Shown one piece after another: positions 21,909 to 32,658 of a stretch of DNA of 64,000 nt. Location: assembly GCA_022010095.1 (NCBI GenBank), contig CP091739.1:62001-126000 (forward strand), in the 5' to 3' direction. Each line of letters starts with the position of its first letter. The first letter of the stretch is position 1. The stretch comes from Clostridium sp. (GTDB lineage Bacteria > Bacillota_I > Bacilli_A > RF39 > UBA660). The notes under the pieces were generated by a model, which saw only the letters and a program-made list of their open reading frames with translations, was not told the DNA's origin and did no database searches. Both the position numbers and the translations under genes were made by a program.

Positions 21909-22616
21909 ATGGGAACAGTACATATAGAAGCAGAAAAAAATGAGATCGCTAAAAGAGTATTAATGCCAGGAGATCCAAATAGAGCAGAATATATTGCTAA
22001 AAAATATTTAGAAAATCCAGTTTGTGTAAATAAACTAAGAGGTGAACTTGCATTTACTGGAACTTATAAAGGAGTACCTGTAACAGTATTCTCAAGTGGT
22101 ATGGGAATAGGTAGTATGGGAATCTATAGTTATGAATTATTTAACTATTATGATGTAGATTCAATTATTAGAATAGGTACAGCAGGTAGTTATACAACTG
22201 ATTTCAAGATATTTGATATCCTTGTTGCTGATTCAGCATATTCTAAAACTGATTTTGATGAAGAAGCAGGTAGAGAAGATATTGAAATTATAAATTCATC
22301 ATTTGAACTTAATAGTGCGATTATGGATACAGCAGCACTTAAAAGAATAAACGCACGTTTAGGACGTGTTCATACTACTGAAGCATTCTATACAGATAAT
22401 AAAGATTATTCTAAATTTATAAGTCTTGGATGTAAAGCAGTAGAAATGGAAACATATGCATTACTTTATAACGCTAAAAATTCTTAAAAAAGCAACTGCT
22501 ATACTTACAATAAGTGATAGTTTAATTACACATGAAGAAATAGATCCAAAAGCACGTGAACAAAAAAACTAGATGAAATGATATTACTAGCATTAGAATC
22601 TATAATAAAAAAATAA
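21909..22616 (+). CDS. deoD: Purine nucleoside phosphorylase, DeoD type
   Basis: Hexameric enzyme that splits purine nucleosides with phosphate in salvage. Signature pieces: PGDPNRAEYIA, SSGMGIGSMGIYSYEL (phosphate and ribose site), IRIGTAGSY, AVEMETYALLY (base/ribose site) and TISDSLITHEE near the end. About 235 residues as expected. A one-base insertion at 22,481 and another near 22,568 break the frame. It sits 2 bases after ftsK, so probably the last gene of that operon before a terminator. Confidence 0.95.
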
Positions 22617-22636
22617 AAAAATATAACATAATAATA

Positions 22637-22660
22637 AAGAAGATTCACATCTTCTTTTTA
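22637..22660 (+). terminator. Terminator after deoD
   Basis: AAGAAGAT/ATCTTCTT stem with TCAC loop and T5. Confidence 0.85.
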
Positions 22661-22679
22661 TGCTTAAATGGAGGAATAA

Positions 22680-23947
22680 ATGGAATACAAAAAAATACAA
22701 AATAAAGAATATACACTACACTTAATAAATTCAAATAGATTTAAAACAATAAATGTAGTAGTATTTCTAACAAAAAAAATTTAATAAAGACGATATTACA
22801 TATGGTGGAATGCTAAGTAGTAATCTAGTTTATACATCAAAAAAATATAATACTAAAAAAAATAAAATAGCAATAATAGGTGAAGAACTATATGGAGCAA
22901 ATATAACTGCTTCTTTTGGTATATCAGGTAATACTGAATCATTTATTTTTTTCACTAGAATTTCTAAATCCAAAATATACAGAAGATAAATATATGAATG
23001 ACACATTAGATTTCTTGTGCGAAGTATTATTTAATCCAAATGTGAAAGATAATAAATTTGATGAAACATACTTTAATCTTATAAAGAAAGACGTCATAAC
23101 AAAATGTAAATCAGTAAAAAGATAATCCAGGTCTTTATGCTAGTATAGAATATGCTAAAATAATGTATAATAAAACACCTTCTTCTTATAGTACTATTCC
23201 AAATGTAGAAGAAGTAGAAAAAGTTACACCAGAAAAGCTATATAAAAAATATGCTGAATTATTTAATGGAAACTATAAAATTGATATAGTCATTAATGGT
23301 GAAATAGATGATAAGATTATAGGGATAATAGAAAACAAATTCAAGAATGTTAAAAGGAAGTAATAAGAAACTATCATTTAAAATAGAACATACTTATGAT
23401 AAAAAAGTTATAGAGAAAGTAGACACTCTTCCATTTAATCAATCTAAATTATATGTTGGATATAGATTAAATGATCTTACTTATCATGAACTTAATCATG
23501 TTTTTAAGAGTATATAATACAATACTTGGTACAATGAATGATTCATTTTTATTTAATATAGTAAGAGAAGAACATTCATTATGTTATACAGTAGGCTCTT
23601 ATTATTCAAAATATAATCCATCACTTACAATATATGCTGGTATAAATAAAGTTAATTATGAAGAAAGTGTTAAATTAATAAAAAGAATGTGTTAACTTAA
23701 TGAGTGATAAAGCTACTGTAGAAAGATTATTTGATTCATCATTAAAAAAACAATAAATACATATTTAAATAATTATTATGATGATGTAACATCTCAAATA
23801 AATGAATACTATAAGAAAGAATTCGAAGAAACAGAATCAGTAGAAGAATTAAGAAGTAATATAAATAAAGTTACTATTGATGAAGTTATTAATCTAAATA
23901 AAAAAATATCACTTAGTACAATATATCTATTAAGAGGTGAGTTATGA
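22680..23947 (+). CDS. M16-family peptidase-like protein (YmfF-like, no zinc motif)
   Basis: First of a pair of M16 (pitrilysin) homologues. It aligns to the family through EELYGANITASFGISGNTESF, a region of helices and then REEHSLCYTVGSYYSKYNPSL, the C-terminal arginine/tyrosine signature of M16 proteins. No HxxEH is seen in the N-terminal part, as in YmfF, so it is expected to be the non-catalytic partner. Frame breaks near 22,780, 22,955, 23,118, 23,355, 23,505 and later. ATGA overlap with the next gene shows coupling. Confidence 0.82.
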
Positions 23948-25236
23948 AAAAAAGAAAAACATTTGAAAGAGTAAATGAATCACTTTATACTGAAAAAAAT
24001 TAGATAATGGAATAGAAGTATATCTATATAAGACAGATAAAACAAAGAATTTCTATATATCTATTTCAGTTAAATATGGAGCGAGTGTTACAAAATATAA
24101 AATAAATGATAAAGTAACAGAAATAATCCCAGGAAGTGCTCACTTCTTAGAACATAAAGTAATGGCTTTATCAGAAAATAAAGAAATATCAAGAAGAATA
24201 AATGAACTTGGTAGTCTTGCGAATGCATGGACTAGTTATAATGGTACTAATTATAATATTTTTTTGGAAGTATAAATATAAAAAGAAAACTTAAAAATTA
24301 CTTTTTAGATATATTTTTATAATACTGATATAAATCCTAAAAAAATGTAGAAGAAGAAAAAGGCATTATCGGTGAAGAAATAGATATGTATAAAGATAAA
24401 ATAAATAGTTATATGATGAGTGAACTATTTAAAAAAATCTATTTACAAATTCATATGTAAGAAATACTGTCGTAGGTGAGAGAAGTGATATTGCTAAAAT
24501 TACTTCAAAAGGATTAAACAAGATATACAAAGACTTCTATGTACCTAATAATACATTTATAATCGTATGTGGTAACTTTGATGAAAATGATATTATGGAT
24601 ACTATAAAAGAATATATGAGTAAGCTAAATCTAAAACCAAAGAAATTACCTAAAGTTATTAAAGCAAAAGATAAAGATATTGTTAAAGTACCATATCAAG
24701 AGATAAAGAAAGATATAAATGATGAAAGAGTTAAATATGCGATAAAGATAAATAAAAAAAGAAATTTGGTATCAAAAAAATAATAAAGACTTATCAGCAT
24801 ATATAAATATTATTTTAGGAGCAAACTTTTCACCAACATCATCACTATACGAAAAATATAAAAATGAAGATATAGTAACAAGTTTAAGTTATTCAGTAAA
24901 TATAATTGATAATTATGTAGTACTTATTTTAGAAGCATTTACCAAAGATGCAAGTAGATTCTTAAATGAAATACAAAGAGATATTAAAAAAATCTATCAC
25001 TTACAAAAAAGAAGTATTTGAAAGAAAGAAAAAAAGATATTTAAAAAAATTATATTTTTAGATTTTTGATAATATAGAAGACGTTGAATATATAATTTCT
25101 TATGCATTAATGGTAGATAACAAGATAGATTATAATGATTATACTAGAATAATAGAACTTGATTATAATAAAGCATTATATGTATTAAAAAAATATAAAT
25201 AGTGATAATACTTCGGTAATTAAAACAATAAAATAG
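23944..25236 (+). CDS. M16-family zinc peptidase (YmfH-like)
   Basis: Probable catalytic member of the pair. The zinc-binding motif HFLEH is present in GSAHFLEHKVMALSEN, followed by NELGSLANAWTSYNGTNY, EEEKGIIGEEIDMYKD (third zinc ligand, E), and the YVGERSD-type loop VVGERSDIAKI. In Bacillus the two genes also lie near the ftsK-type translocase gene, so the synteny agrees. Likely forms a heterodimer with the upstream protein. About 430 residues; at least eight one-base shifts, mostly in A runs. Confidence 0.87.
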
Positions 25237-25237
25237 C

Positions 25238-25262
25238 CTTGTCATTTGACAAGACTTTTTTT
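25238..25262 (+). terminator. Terminator after M16 pair
   Basis: CTTGTC/GACAAG stem, ATTT loop, then AC and T7. Confidence 0.88.
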
Positions 25263-25293
25263 AAATGAAATGTTTTTCATTTTTTTAATACTA

Positions 25294-25536
25294 TTAAATA
25301 TCTCCATGTTTTTCTTCTACACTTGTTCTTAAAAATTTCATCATCGCTAAGTGGAACACCATGTGAAAAAAACGTTTAGAACATAATTTGAAATAGTCAT
25401 CCATTTCTTCTTCTGAAAAATCCTTCACTACTTAGTTTAGCATATATAATTTTTAAATAGAGAATTCTTAACTAAATTAACGTATTCAATACATATTTCT
25501 TTATCATAAGCATCATGTTCACTTGAACCATCTCAT
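25294..25536 (-). pseudogene. C-terminal gene fragment on the minus strand
   Basis: Minus-strand reading gives a plausible protein end: EHDAYDKEICIEYVNLVKN, then AKLSSEGFSEEEMDDYFKL and RFFTHGVPLSDDEI, stopping at 25,294-25,296. A one-base shift is needed near 25,440. Upstream in the same frame is a stop and no start or ribosome site. Its 5' edge meets a second fragment in the opposite orientation. Not recognised; it could be half of a gene cut by an inversion or by a chimeric read. Confidence 0.4.
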
Positions 25537-25713
25537 GTTTTACTAGCAATAGGTCTTCTACATGAAATAGCACATAGTTCACTTTTAACAGAAGAAGCAA
25601 TACACTTAGCAATCGCAGATTACTATAGAAAAGAAAGTAAGATGACTGAAGAAGAAATCAAAAAGAAATGTAATTTAAAAGAGCATTCAGCATCTTGTCA
25701 TCTACATAATTAG
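25510..25713 (+). pseudogene. C-terminal fragment with HEIAH on the plus strand
   Basis: Open from 25,510 with no start codon or ribosome site. It reads SHVLLAIGLLHEIAHSSLL, TEEAIHLAIADYYRKESKM, then TEEEIKKKCNLKEHSAS and a TAG. HEIAH fits the HExxH zinc-protease pattern, but the fragment is too short to name a family. A TAA lies just upstream. It overlaps the edge of the opposed minus fragment at GTTCACTTGAAC, whose outer five bases form an inverted repeat. Confidence 0.4.
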
Positions 25714-25730
25714 TGTTAGTAAATAAAAAG

Positions 25731-25847
25731 TTTACAATCTATATAAAATTATGATAAACTATTGTTAGTGAAGCACCTGACCCCTGTAGGCTAGGTATCA
25801 CATTGATTGTATTTACCTAACTACAAAGTGAGTTAGGTGATTTTTTT
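25731..25847 (+). ncRNA. Candidate antitoxin RNA, convergent to toxin gene
   Basis: A plus-strand promoter-like TTTACA (25,731) and TATGAT or GATAAA box lead into a short transcript ending at a strong terminator (25,815-25,847). Its 5' part, CACCTGACCCCTGTAGGC then TAGGTATCAC, resembles the 5' leader of the opposed toxin transcript. No reading frame of note. Inferred from arrangement. Confidence 0.4.
25815..25847 (+). terminator. Terminator of candidate antitoxin RNA
   Basis: ACCTAACT/AGTTAGGT 8-bp stem, loop ACAAAGTG, T7. It lies downstream of the toxin stop on the other strand. Confidence 0.85.
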
Positions 25848-25935
25848 AATTCATAAAAATTAAAGAAATTATTATAAAAAGTAATACGAATATAATAACA
25901 AATAAAAAACTTATTAAGAAATCTTTCTTACTCAT
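25846..25935 (-). CDS. Candidate type I toxin: 29-residue hydrophobic peptide
   Basis: Minus-strand ORF with strong ribosome site GGAGGTGATGTTAT before ATG. The product starts MSKKDFLISFLF and continues as a single hydrophobic helix (VIIFVLLFIIISLIF) ending MN. A charged N-terminus plus one short membrane helix is typical of small type I toxins. The stop overlaps the terminator T run of the convergent RNA. No sequence family can be claimed. Confidence 0.55.
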   Translation of the reverse strand: MSKKDFLISFLFVIIFVLLFIIISLIFMN

Positions 25936-26276
25936 ATAACATCACCTCCATTATATCTTCTGAATACAGAAAATTAATATTGGTGACACCTAGCCTCAGG
26001 TACTTCGAATGATAAAGTATCATATATGAAAAAAAGTAATGCAAAAAAAGGTAAAATTTAATTTTTGAGGTAGTTTTTTTCATATTGAAAAATTAAATTA
26101 TTCTCTAGAAAAAAATAAATTATTGACTACATTTAAGAATACAAAAATTCAATTTTTAGGCAAAAAAAATAAAAAAATTATTGATAAATATTGCATTAAA
26201 AACACTAGACAATAGTGCTTTTTTTATATGTTTATTTATTTTTAAATAATATAGTATAATTAAGTCGGTGAAGCAA
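25936..26276. other. Intergenic: toxin leader and a terminator
   Basis: On the minus strand the toxin 5' leader contains GTACCTGAGGCTAGGTGTCACC (25,980 region), able to fold ACCU with AGGU, and upstream TTGCAT and TATGAT-like boxes near 26,025-26,045. Between 26,050 and 26,200 there are only A/T runs. A CACTA/TAGTG hairpin with T7 lies at 26,202-26,225. A TATAAT-like box before comN is at about 26,254. Confidence 0.4.
26202..26225 (+). terminator. Terminator before comN
   Basis: CACTA/TAGTG stem, GACAA loop, T7. Confidence 0.7.
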
Positions 26277-26574
26277 ATGGAAAAAGATAGAGTTTAAAAA
26301 CAGTAGAAGAATTATATAAAAGAGTATCACCTGCTTTATATTCAAAAACTTAAAGAGATTAAAAAGAATGGGTTACACATTAGTAACAGAAAAAGATATA
26401 TGGAATTATTTAGTTGATAATGATTGGAAAAAAATAGAACTAATTTAGAATTATACGATTTAATTAGTGATATTATGAATGCTGATAACTATAAAAATAA
26501 ACTTATACGTTACAGATAAACTTTCAAGAATGAAAAGCAAATTAGATAAATCAAACAATACAGACATACTTTAG
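26277..26574 (+). CDS. comN: ComN-like post-transcriptional regulator
   Basis: Small protein of the Post_transc_reg family, in Bacillus affecting comE mRNA. It shows the family's pattern VEELYKRVSPALYSKLKRL, GYTLVTEKDIWNYLVDN W, and LYDLISDIMN. Position immediately before secDF matches Bacillus. About 95 residues with four A/T-run shifts. Ribosome site AAGTCGGTGAAG. Confidence 0.82.
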
Positions 26575-26584
26575 GAGGAACCAC

Positions 26585-28830
26585 ATGAAAAAAATATTAA
26601 AACCAACAATAATAACATTAATCATAACAGCAATATGTATACTATTAATTAAACCAACTTTAAATAGTATTCATTATGGAATAGACTTACAAGGTGGATT
26701 TGAAATACTTTATAATATTGAGCCACTTGTCAAAGGAGATAAACTAACAGATGATGATTTAGATAAAACATACAAGGCAATAACTAGAAGAATAGATACT
26801 CTTGGCGTTAGCGAACCTGTTATTAATTTTGAAGGAAATAATCTAATTAGAATACAACTTCCAGGTAAAATGAATGAAGAAGAAGCAAGAGAAAGAATAG
26901 GTACTACTGCTGTACTTTCTATAAGAGATACAGAAGATAATTTATTACTTTCAAGTAATGTTTTTTTGGACGTGGAGGAGCATCACTTACTCAAGACCCA
27001 CAATCATTTCAATATGAAGTAAAATTAGATATCAAAAGATACATCTGCATTTTTATGAGGCAACTAAAAAAAGTATCAAAGTAAACCAAGTGGAGAAAAT
27101 ATAATGGTTATTTGGCTTGACTATGATGAAAAATACTGATTCATATGAAAAGGAAAAAGAAACATGTGGTGAAGATGCTAACATGAAATGTATATCAAGT
27201 GCCCGCGTTCTTGAACCATTAAGCAGTAGTTCAGTAGTAATTGAGGGAAATTTCACTAAAGAATCAGCAGAAAATTTAATTGAATTAATAAATAGTGGAA
27301 GTCTTCCAACTAAATTAACAGAAGAAGCAAAACCAAAAAGTGTTTCACCATCATTTGGTAGTGAAACAATAAACAAAACAGGTATTGCAGGTATAATAAC
27401 ATTTGCATTAATAATGATAATACTACTTGTTAAATATAGATTAAGTGGAATAGTTGCTAGTGTATGTTTATTTGTATATGCATTACTTGTATTCATAATA
27501 TTTAATCTAGTAGGTGGAGTTCTTACACTAACAGGTATAGCAGCACTTGTTCTTGGAATAGGTATGGCAGTAGATTCAATTATCATATCCAATAGTAGAG
27601 TTCAAGATGAATTACTTAAAGGTAAAAAAACTTAAAGAAGCATTCAAAGAAGGAAATAAAAAAATAGTTTAAGAGCGATAATTGATGCTAACATTACAAC
27701 ATTTATCGCAGGAGTAGTACTTTATATATTTGGTGAGTCATCAGTAAAAGGCTTCGCTACAATGCTTATAATAACAATATTTATAACAGTACTTTGTACA
27801 GTGATATTATATAGAATACTACTAGAACAATTTGTAAAATCAGGTTTATTCAATGATAAAGAAACATTATTATTTGGAAAATCTAAAGAACCAAAACAAA
27901 GGGATTACGTAAAAATTGCTAAAAATACCATCAATTGTATCAATTATAATAATAGTAGTAGGAATAATATTTACATGTGTAAGAGGATTTAACTTTGGAG
28001 TAGATTTTACAGGTGGAACAAATATAAATATATCTTCTGAAAATGATATAGATTTTAATAAAGTAACAGAACTTGTAAAAAGAATATGACATACGTGATT
28101 ATGACTATTATATGGGATCTAAAAAAGAAGGATTTATAAAACTTAATGATATATTAGATGATGAAACAAATGTAAAAAGTAAAAACAGGAATTTGATAAA
28201 TTAGGATATACTACATCAAGTAGTGAAATAAGTACACTTGTTACTAAAAAAATCTAACAAAAAAATGCTATTAAATCATTAATATATTCATTAATCGCAA
28301 TAATTATATATGTAGCAATAAGATTCAATATGAACTTTGCAGTAACCGGAATACTTATGCTTATACATGATGTATTTGTAATATTATCTATATTTGCTAT
28401 ATTCTATATACCAGTAGATTTCATAATAGTAGCATCTCTTCTTACAATAATAGGATATTCAATAAATGATACAATAGTTGTATTTGATAGAATAAGAGAA
28501 AATAGAATAAAACTATATAATAATAGAAAAGAACTTACAAATGAAGAAATAAATAACCTTGTAAATGTTAGTTCATCAAATACATTTAATAGAAATATGT
28601 GGACAAGCATTACAACAATAATCGCAGTAGTATCTCTTATATGTGTAGGACTTAATGATATATATACATTTAATATATCAGTATTAATAGGTTTAATCGC
28701 TGGTACTATTAGTTCACTTTTAATAGGTCCAAGATTATGGATAAAATTTGAAAAAAAGAACTATGCATAAAAAGATGATGAAGACACAGAACCAGAAGAA
28801 TTAAAAAAATTAAAAGGTATAAATATATAG
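26585..28830 (+). CDS. secDF: Fused protein translocase SecDF
   Basis: Accessory Sec motor that uses proton motive force to pull exported proteins. SecD half: IHYGIDLQGGFEILYNI, the P1 domain, then TM segments with GIAALVLGIGMAVDSIIIS. SecF half: GFNFGVDFTGGTNINIS, IYVAIRFNMNFAVTGIL, ASLLTIIGYSINDTIVVFD. About 740 residues as one polypeptide, the Bacilli arrangement. Breaks near 26,965, 27,040, 27,120, 27,630, 27,930, 28,090, 28,250 are one-base shifts. The stop is 4 bases before rel. Confidence 0.95.
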
Positions 28831-28834
28831 GGAA

Positions 28835-30992
28835 GTGAAATTATTAAAAAAACCATAGTTATGAAGAATTAGTAGATTTATTAAATTCATATATGGATCA
28901 CGAATATGTTGATTTCATAAATGAATACTACAATCAAGCAAAAATTATTTATAGTGACATGAAAAGAGAAACAGGTGAAGATTATATTCTTCATCCTATA
29001 AATGTTGCTTATATACTTGCTGAACTTAAGATGGATCCAGTTACTATAGGATGTGCTTTAATACATGAAGCAATAACGCTAAATAAAATGACTTATGAAG
29101 AAATAGAAGAAATGTTTGGTAGTGAAAGTGCCATTATAGTTTCTTCTGTAACAAAAAAATAAGTAATCTAAAACAGACATTCAAGATTAATAATCCAGAA
29201 AAATATAGAAGAATAATAGTAGGCCTTTCTGAGAATCCAGCAACTTTATTTATTAAATTTGCTGATAGACTTCATAATCTTAGAACTTTAAGAGTACATG
29301 ATAAAGAACATCAAAAATATATAATAGATGAAACTCAAAATATTTATATACCAATCGCACATAGACTAGGTATGAAAAAAATGAAAAGTGAAATGGAAGA
29401 TTTATGTCTTCAATACACTGACCCTGATGGATATAATAAAGTCCTTGATAAAATTAATTCATCAATAAAACTGAACTTGAAAAAAATCACTTGCTAGAAT
29501 GAAATATGAAATAATGCAGTTACTTGATAATCATAATATTAAGTATCAAATGTTATCAAGAGTTAAATCAGTAAGAGGTATTTATAACAAGTTAAAAAGC
29601 AGGTAAAAACATGGAATAATATATATGATTTACTTGGTATAAGAGTACTTGTTGATACAGTAGAAGATTGTTATAGAGTAATAGGACTTGTTCAGGCAAA
29701 GTATCCACCAGTACCAAATAGATTTAAAGACTATATTGCTAATCCTAAACCAAATTTATATCAAAGTTTACATACGACTGTTTTTTTGGTGAAGACAAAA
29801 AGAATATATGAAGTACAAGTAAGAACATATGAAATGGATGAAATTGCTGAAAAAGGTGTTGCTTCTCACTGGAGTTATAAAGAGAAAATAGATGGTTCAG
29901 TTAAAAATAATTTAGATCATATTTTAGAACAATTTAGAGTTCTTGTAGAAGTAAATGATATAGAAAAAGAATATGAAATTCTTTAGTAATATTAAAGAAG
30001 AACTTAAAAGAAATGAAATATATGTATATACTCCAAAAGGAGATATTATAGAGTTACCTGCTGGTGCTACTCCAATAGACTTTGCATATAAAAATACATA
30101 GTGAAGTAGGTAATACTACAACAGGTGCTTTAGTCAATAATAAAATGGTTAAACTAAATTATGAACTTAAAGAAGGAGATATGGTAGAGTTAATAACTCA
30201 AAAAGGTCATGCTCCATCTAAAGGTTGGTTAAAAAAATAGTTAAAACTGAAGCAGCTAAATCAAGAATAAAAATCTTACTTTTTATAAAAAAAGAAAGAG
30301 AAAAATATATCTCACTTGGTCATGAAATGCTTAATAATGAATGTAAGAAAAGAAATGTTGATATTAATGATATAATCACTGATGAAAATATTGAAAAACT
30401 TAATAATAGTTTGGGTACTAAAGATTTAGATGACATATATTTTGGAATATCTACTCTTAAATATTTACCATCATCAATACTTGGTAGACTTGAAGTACAT
30501 GAACCTAAAAAAAGGAAAACACTAACTATCAATAAAAATAATAATAAGAGCGGTAGTGGAATAATAATCGCAGGTTCAAGCGATATATTATGTAGCCTTG
30601 CTACTTGCTGTAATCCAGTTTATGGAGAAGATATAGTTGGTTATATTACAAAAAGGTTATGGAGTTAAAATACATTCTAAAAAAATTGTCCGAATGTTGA
30701 CTTAAGTAGTGAAAGATTGATAGAGGCACAGTGGAGTGAAAAACATTGAAAATAGATATACTGCTAAATTAAAAGTATATATAAGTGATGTAAATGATAC
30801 ATTAGTTCAAATAGTAACCCTATCAACTAAAGATTCAATTATTATTGATTCAATAAATCTAATCAATAGAAATAAAGAATTATTTTTATAATATAACATG
30901 TAAAGTAAAAAATATAAGTGATTTACATAAATTCATAGATGAAATAAAAAGGTATTAATTCAGTAACATCAGTAGAAAGGATATTTATATAA
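28835..30992 (+). CDS. rel: Bifunctional (p)ppGpp synthetase/hydrolase
   Basis: Stringent-response enzyme. The GTG start is followed by an HD hydrolase domain (EDYILHPINVAYILAEL, ALIHEAI, KFADRLHNLRTL), a synthetase domain (LLGIRVLVDTVEDCY, NRFKDYIANPKPNLYQSLH, EVQVRTYEMDEIAEKGVAS), TGS (IYVYTPKGDIIELPAGATP), a zinc-finger-like CCNPVYGEDIVGYIT, and a C-terminal ACT. About 715 residues, the usual Rel length. Note ALIHEAI has E where hydrolases have HD: the catalytic Asp of HD is not visible here, so hydrolase activity should be checked. Confidence 0.93.
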
Positions 30993-31453
30993 TGAAAGTA
31001 GTACTACAAAGAAGCAAGCAAAAGTAAAGTAACAATTGATGGCAAAGTAAATGGTAAAATTGATAAAGGCTATGTAGCACTTGTTAGTTTCACTAATGGC
31101 GATAATATAGAAATAATAGATAAAATGATTAAAAAAAGATTATCAATTTAAGAGTATTCACAGATGAAAACGATAAAATGAACTTAAGTATTTTTAGATA
31201 CAAAAGGAAGTATTCTTAGTATAAGTCAATTTACATTATATGCAGATACTACCAAAGGAAATAGACCATCTTTTATAAATGCACTTAATCCTACTGAAGC
31301 AACTAAGCTATATGACATTTCTTTAATGACAAAAGTTAAGTGAATTTGTTCATGTAGAAACAGGTATATTTGGTGCAGATATGAAAGTTGAAATATATAA
31401 TGATGGACCTGTTACTATAATACTTGATAGTCATGAATTATTTAAAAAAATAA
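30992..31453 (+). CDS. dtd: D-aminoacyl-tRNA deacylase
   Basis: Removes D-amino acids from mischarged tRNA. Starts [16 protein letters not shown], overlapping the rel stop by one base. Conserved [19 protein letters not shown] (the SQFTL motif) and [19 protein letters not shown] (GPVT motif) are both present. About 150 residues. The rel-dtd pair is common in Firmicutes. Several A-run shifts. Confidence 0.95.
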
Positions 31454-31460
31454 TATATAT

Positions 31461-31493
31461 AAAAGTTAATGATTAATTTCGTTAACTTTTTTT
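31461..31493 (+). terminator. Terminator after dtd
   Basis: AAAGTTAA/TTAACTTT stem and T7. Confidence 0.8.
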
Positions 31494-31505
31494 ATTATGT
31501 AATAA

Positions 31506-31535
31506 TTGTTTTTATGTCAAAAATTGTGATATAAT
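31506..31535 (+). promoter_or_regulatory. Promoter of InlB-repeat protein
   Basis: TTGTTT (31,506) and TATAAT (31,530), 18-base spacer. Confidence 0.5.
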
Positions 31536-31563
31536 TTAATATATATAATAGAAGGAGGAAGTT

Positions 31564-32644
31564 ATGGAAAACAAAAAGAGAACTATAATTATCGTTATCG
31601 AGTATAGTCGCAATAATTGTATGTTTAGTATTATACTTTGTATTTGCTAATAAAAAAATATACTGTAACTTTTTAATACAGATGGTGGTAGTGTAGTTGA
31701 AACTCAAAAAGTTAAGAAAGGAGAAAAAGCAAAAGAAACCTGCAGATCCAACTAAAAAAATGGATATGTATTTATTGAATGGGATTTAGGTGGAACTTTA
31801 TATGATTTTAATTCTGTAGTTACAAAAGATATTGCATTAAATGCAGTATGGCAAGCACAAGATGGTTCTAAAGTGACATATGTAATCACATTTAATACTG
31901 ATGGTGGAAATAGTATACCTAATCAAATTATTGATAAAGATGGAATGATTACTAAACCACAAGATCCAGTAAAAGAAGGATATAAATTTTTTTAGGCTGG
32001 TACAGCAATAATGCATTATATGACTTTAATACACCAGTTACATCTAATTTTGAATTAGTTGCTAAATGGGAAAAGGAAGAAAGTACAACAACAAGCACAA
32101 CAACAAGTACTACAACTAAGAAAAATGATACATCAAGTACAACATCTACAACAACAACTAAAAAAAGAATGATTCAACAAGTACTACAACAACTAAGAAA
32201 AACTACAACTGAAGCTAAAAAAATATACTGTAAAAATTTGATTCAAATGGTGGAAGTTCTGTATCTAGTAAAGAAGTTACTAGTGGAAGTAAAGTATCAA
32301 AACCAAGTGATCCAACAAGAACAGGATATAAATTTAGTGGATGGACATTAAATGGAAAATCATATGATTTTAATTCTACAGTTACAAAAGATATTACATT
32401 GGTTGCTACATGGACATCAAAAACTTACACAGTTAAGGTATCAATCGTAGATGAATATTCACCAGCAAGAATACTTTCAGTATATGAAGATGGTTCAAAA
32501 ATATCATTTAAACAAATTAACTATACAGATGGAACTAAATTATGTTCTTCAAATGGTAATGTTAATAAGAGTGATATTGAAGGTGAAACAAAATTACAAG
32601 TTGTATTAAGCAATGGAACAAAAGTAACAGCAACAATTAAATAG
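31564..32644 (+). CDS. Membrane-anchored InlB/Listeria-Bacteroides repeat protein
   Basis: An N-terminal lysine-rich start and one membrane helix (IVAIIVCLVLYFVFA) anchor an extracellular chain. Three B-repeat (Flg_new) modules are readable: YTVTFNTDGGSVVETQ, YVITFNTDGGNSIPNQ and YTVKFDSNGGSSVSSK, each ending in GxxFxGW and a LVAxW-type strand. A Thr/Ser-rich linker (STTTSTTTSTTTKK) of about 50 residues separates repeats 2 and 3. The last ~75 residues have no known match. About 355 residues; eight shifts. Possibly an adhesin or envelope spacer. Confidence 0.82.
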
Positions 32645-32658
32645 AAAGGAATAAAAAA

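Noticed and set aside
25846..25935. Naming the peptide as Fst or TxpA
   Set aside because: Size and hydrophobicity fit but the sequence pattern is not specific to either family.
27053..27592. 179-codon minus-strand ORF
   Set aside because: Lies opposite the secD coding sequence, which has clear SecD motifs; the minus reading has no family features.
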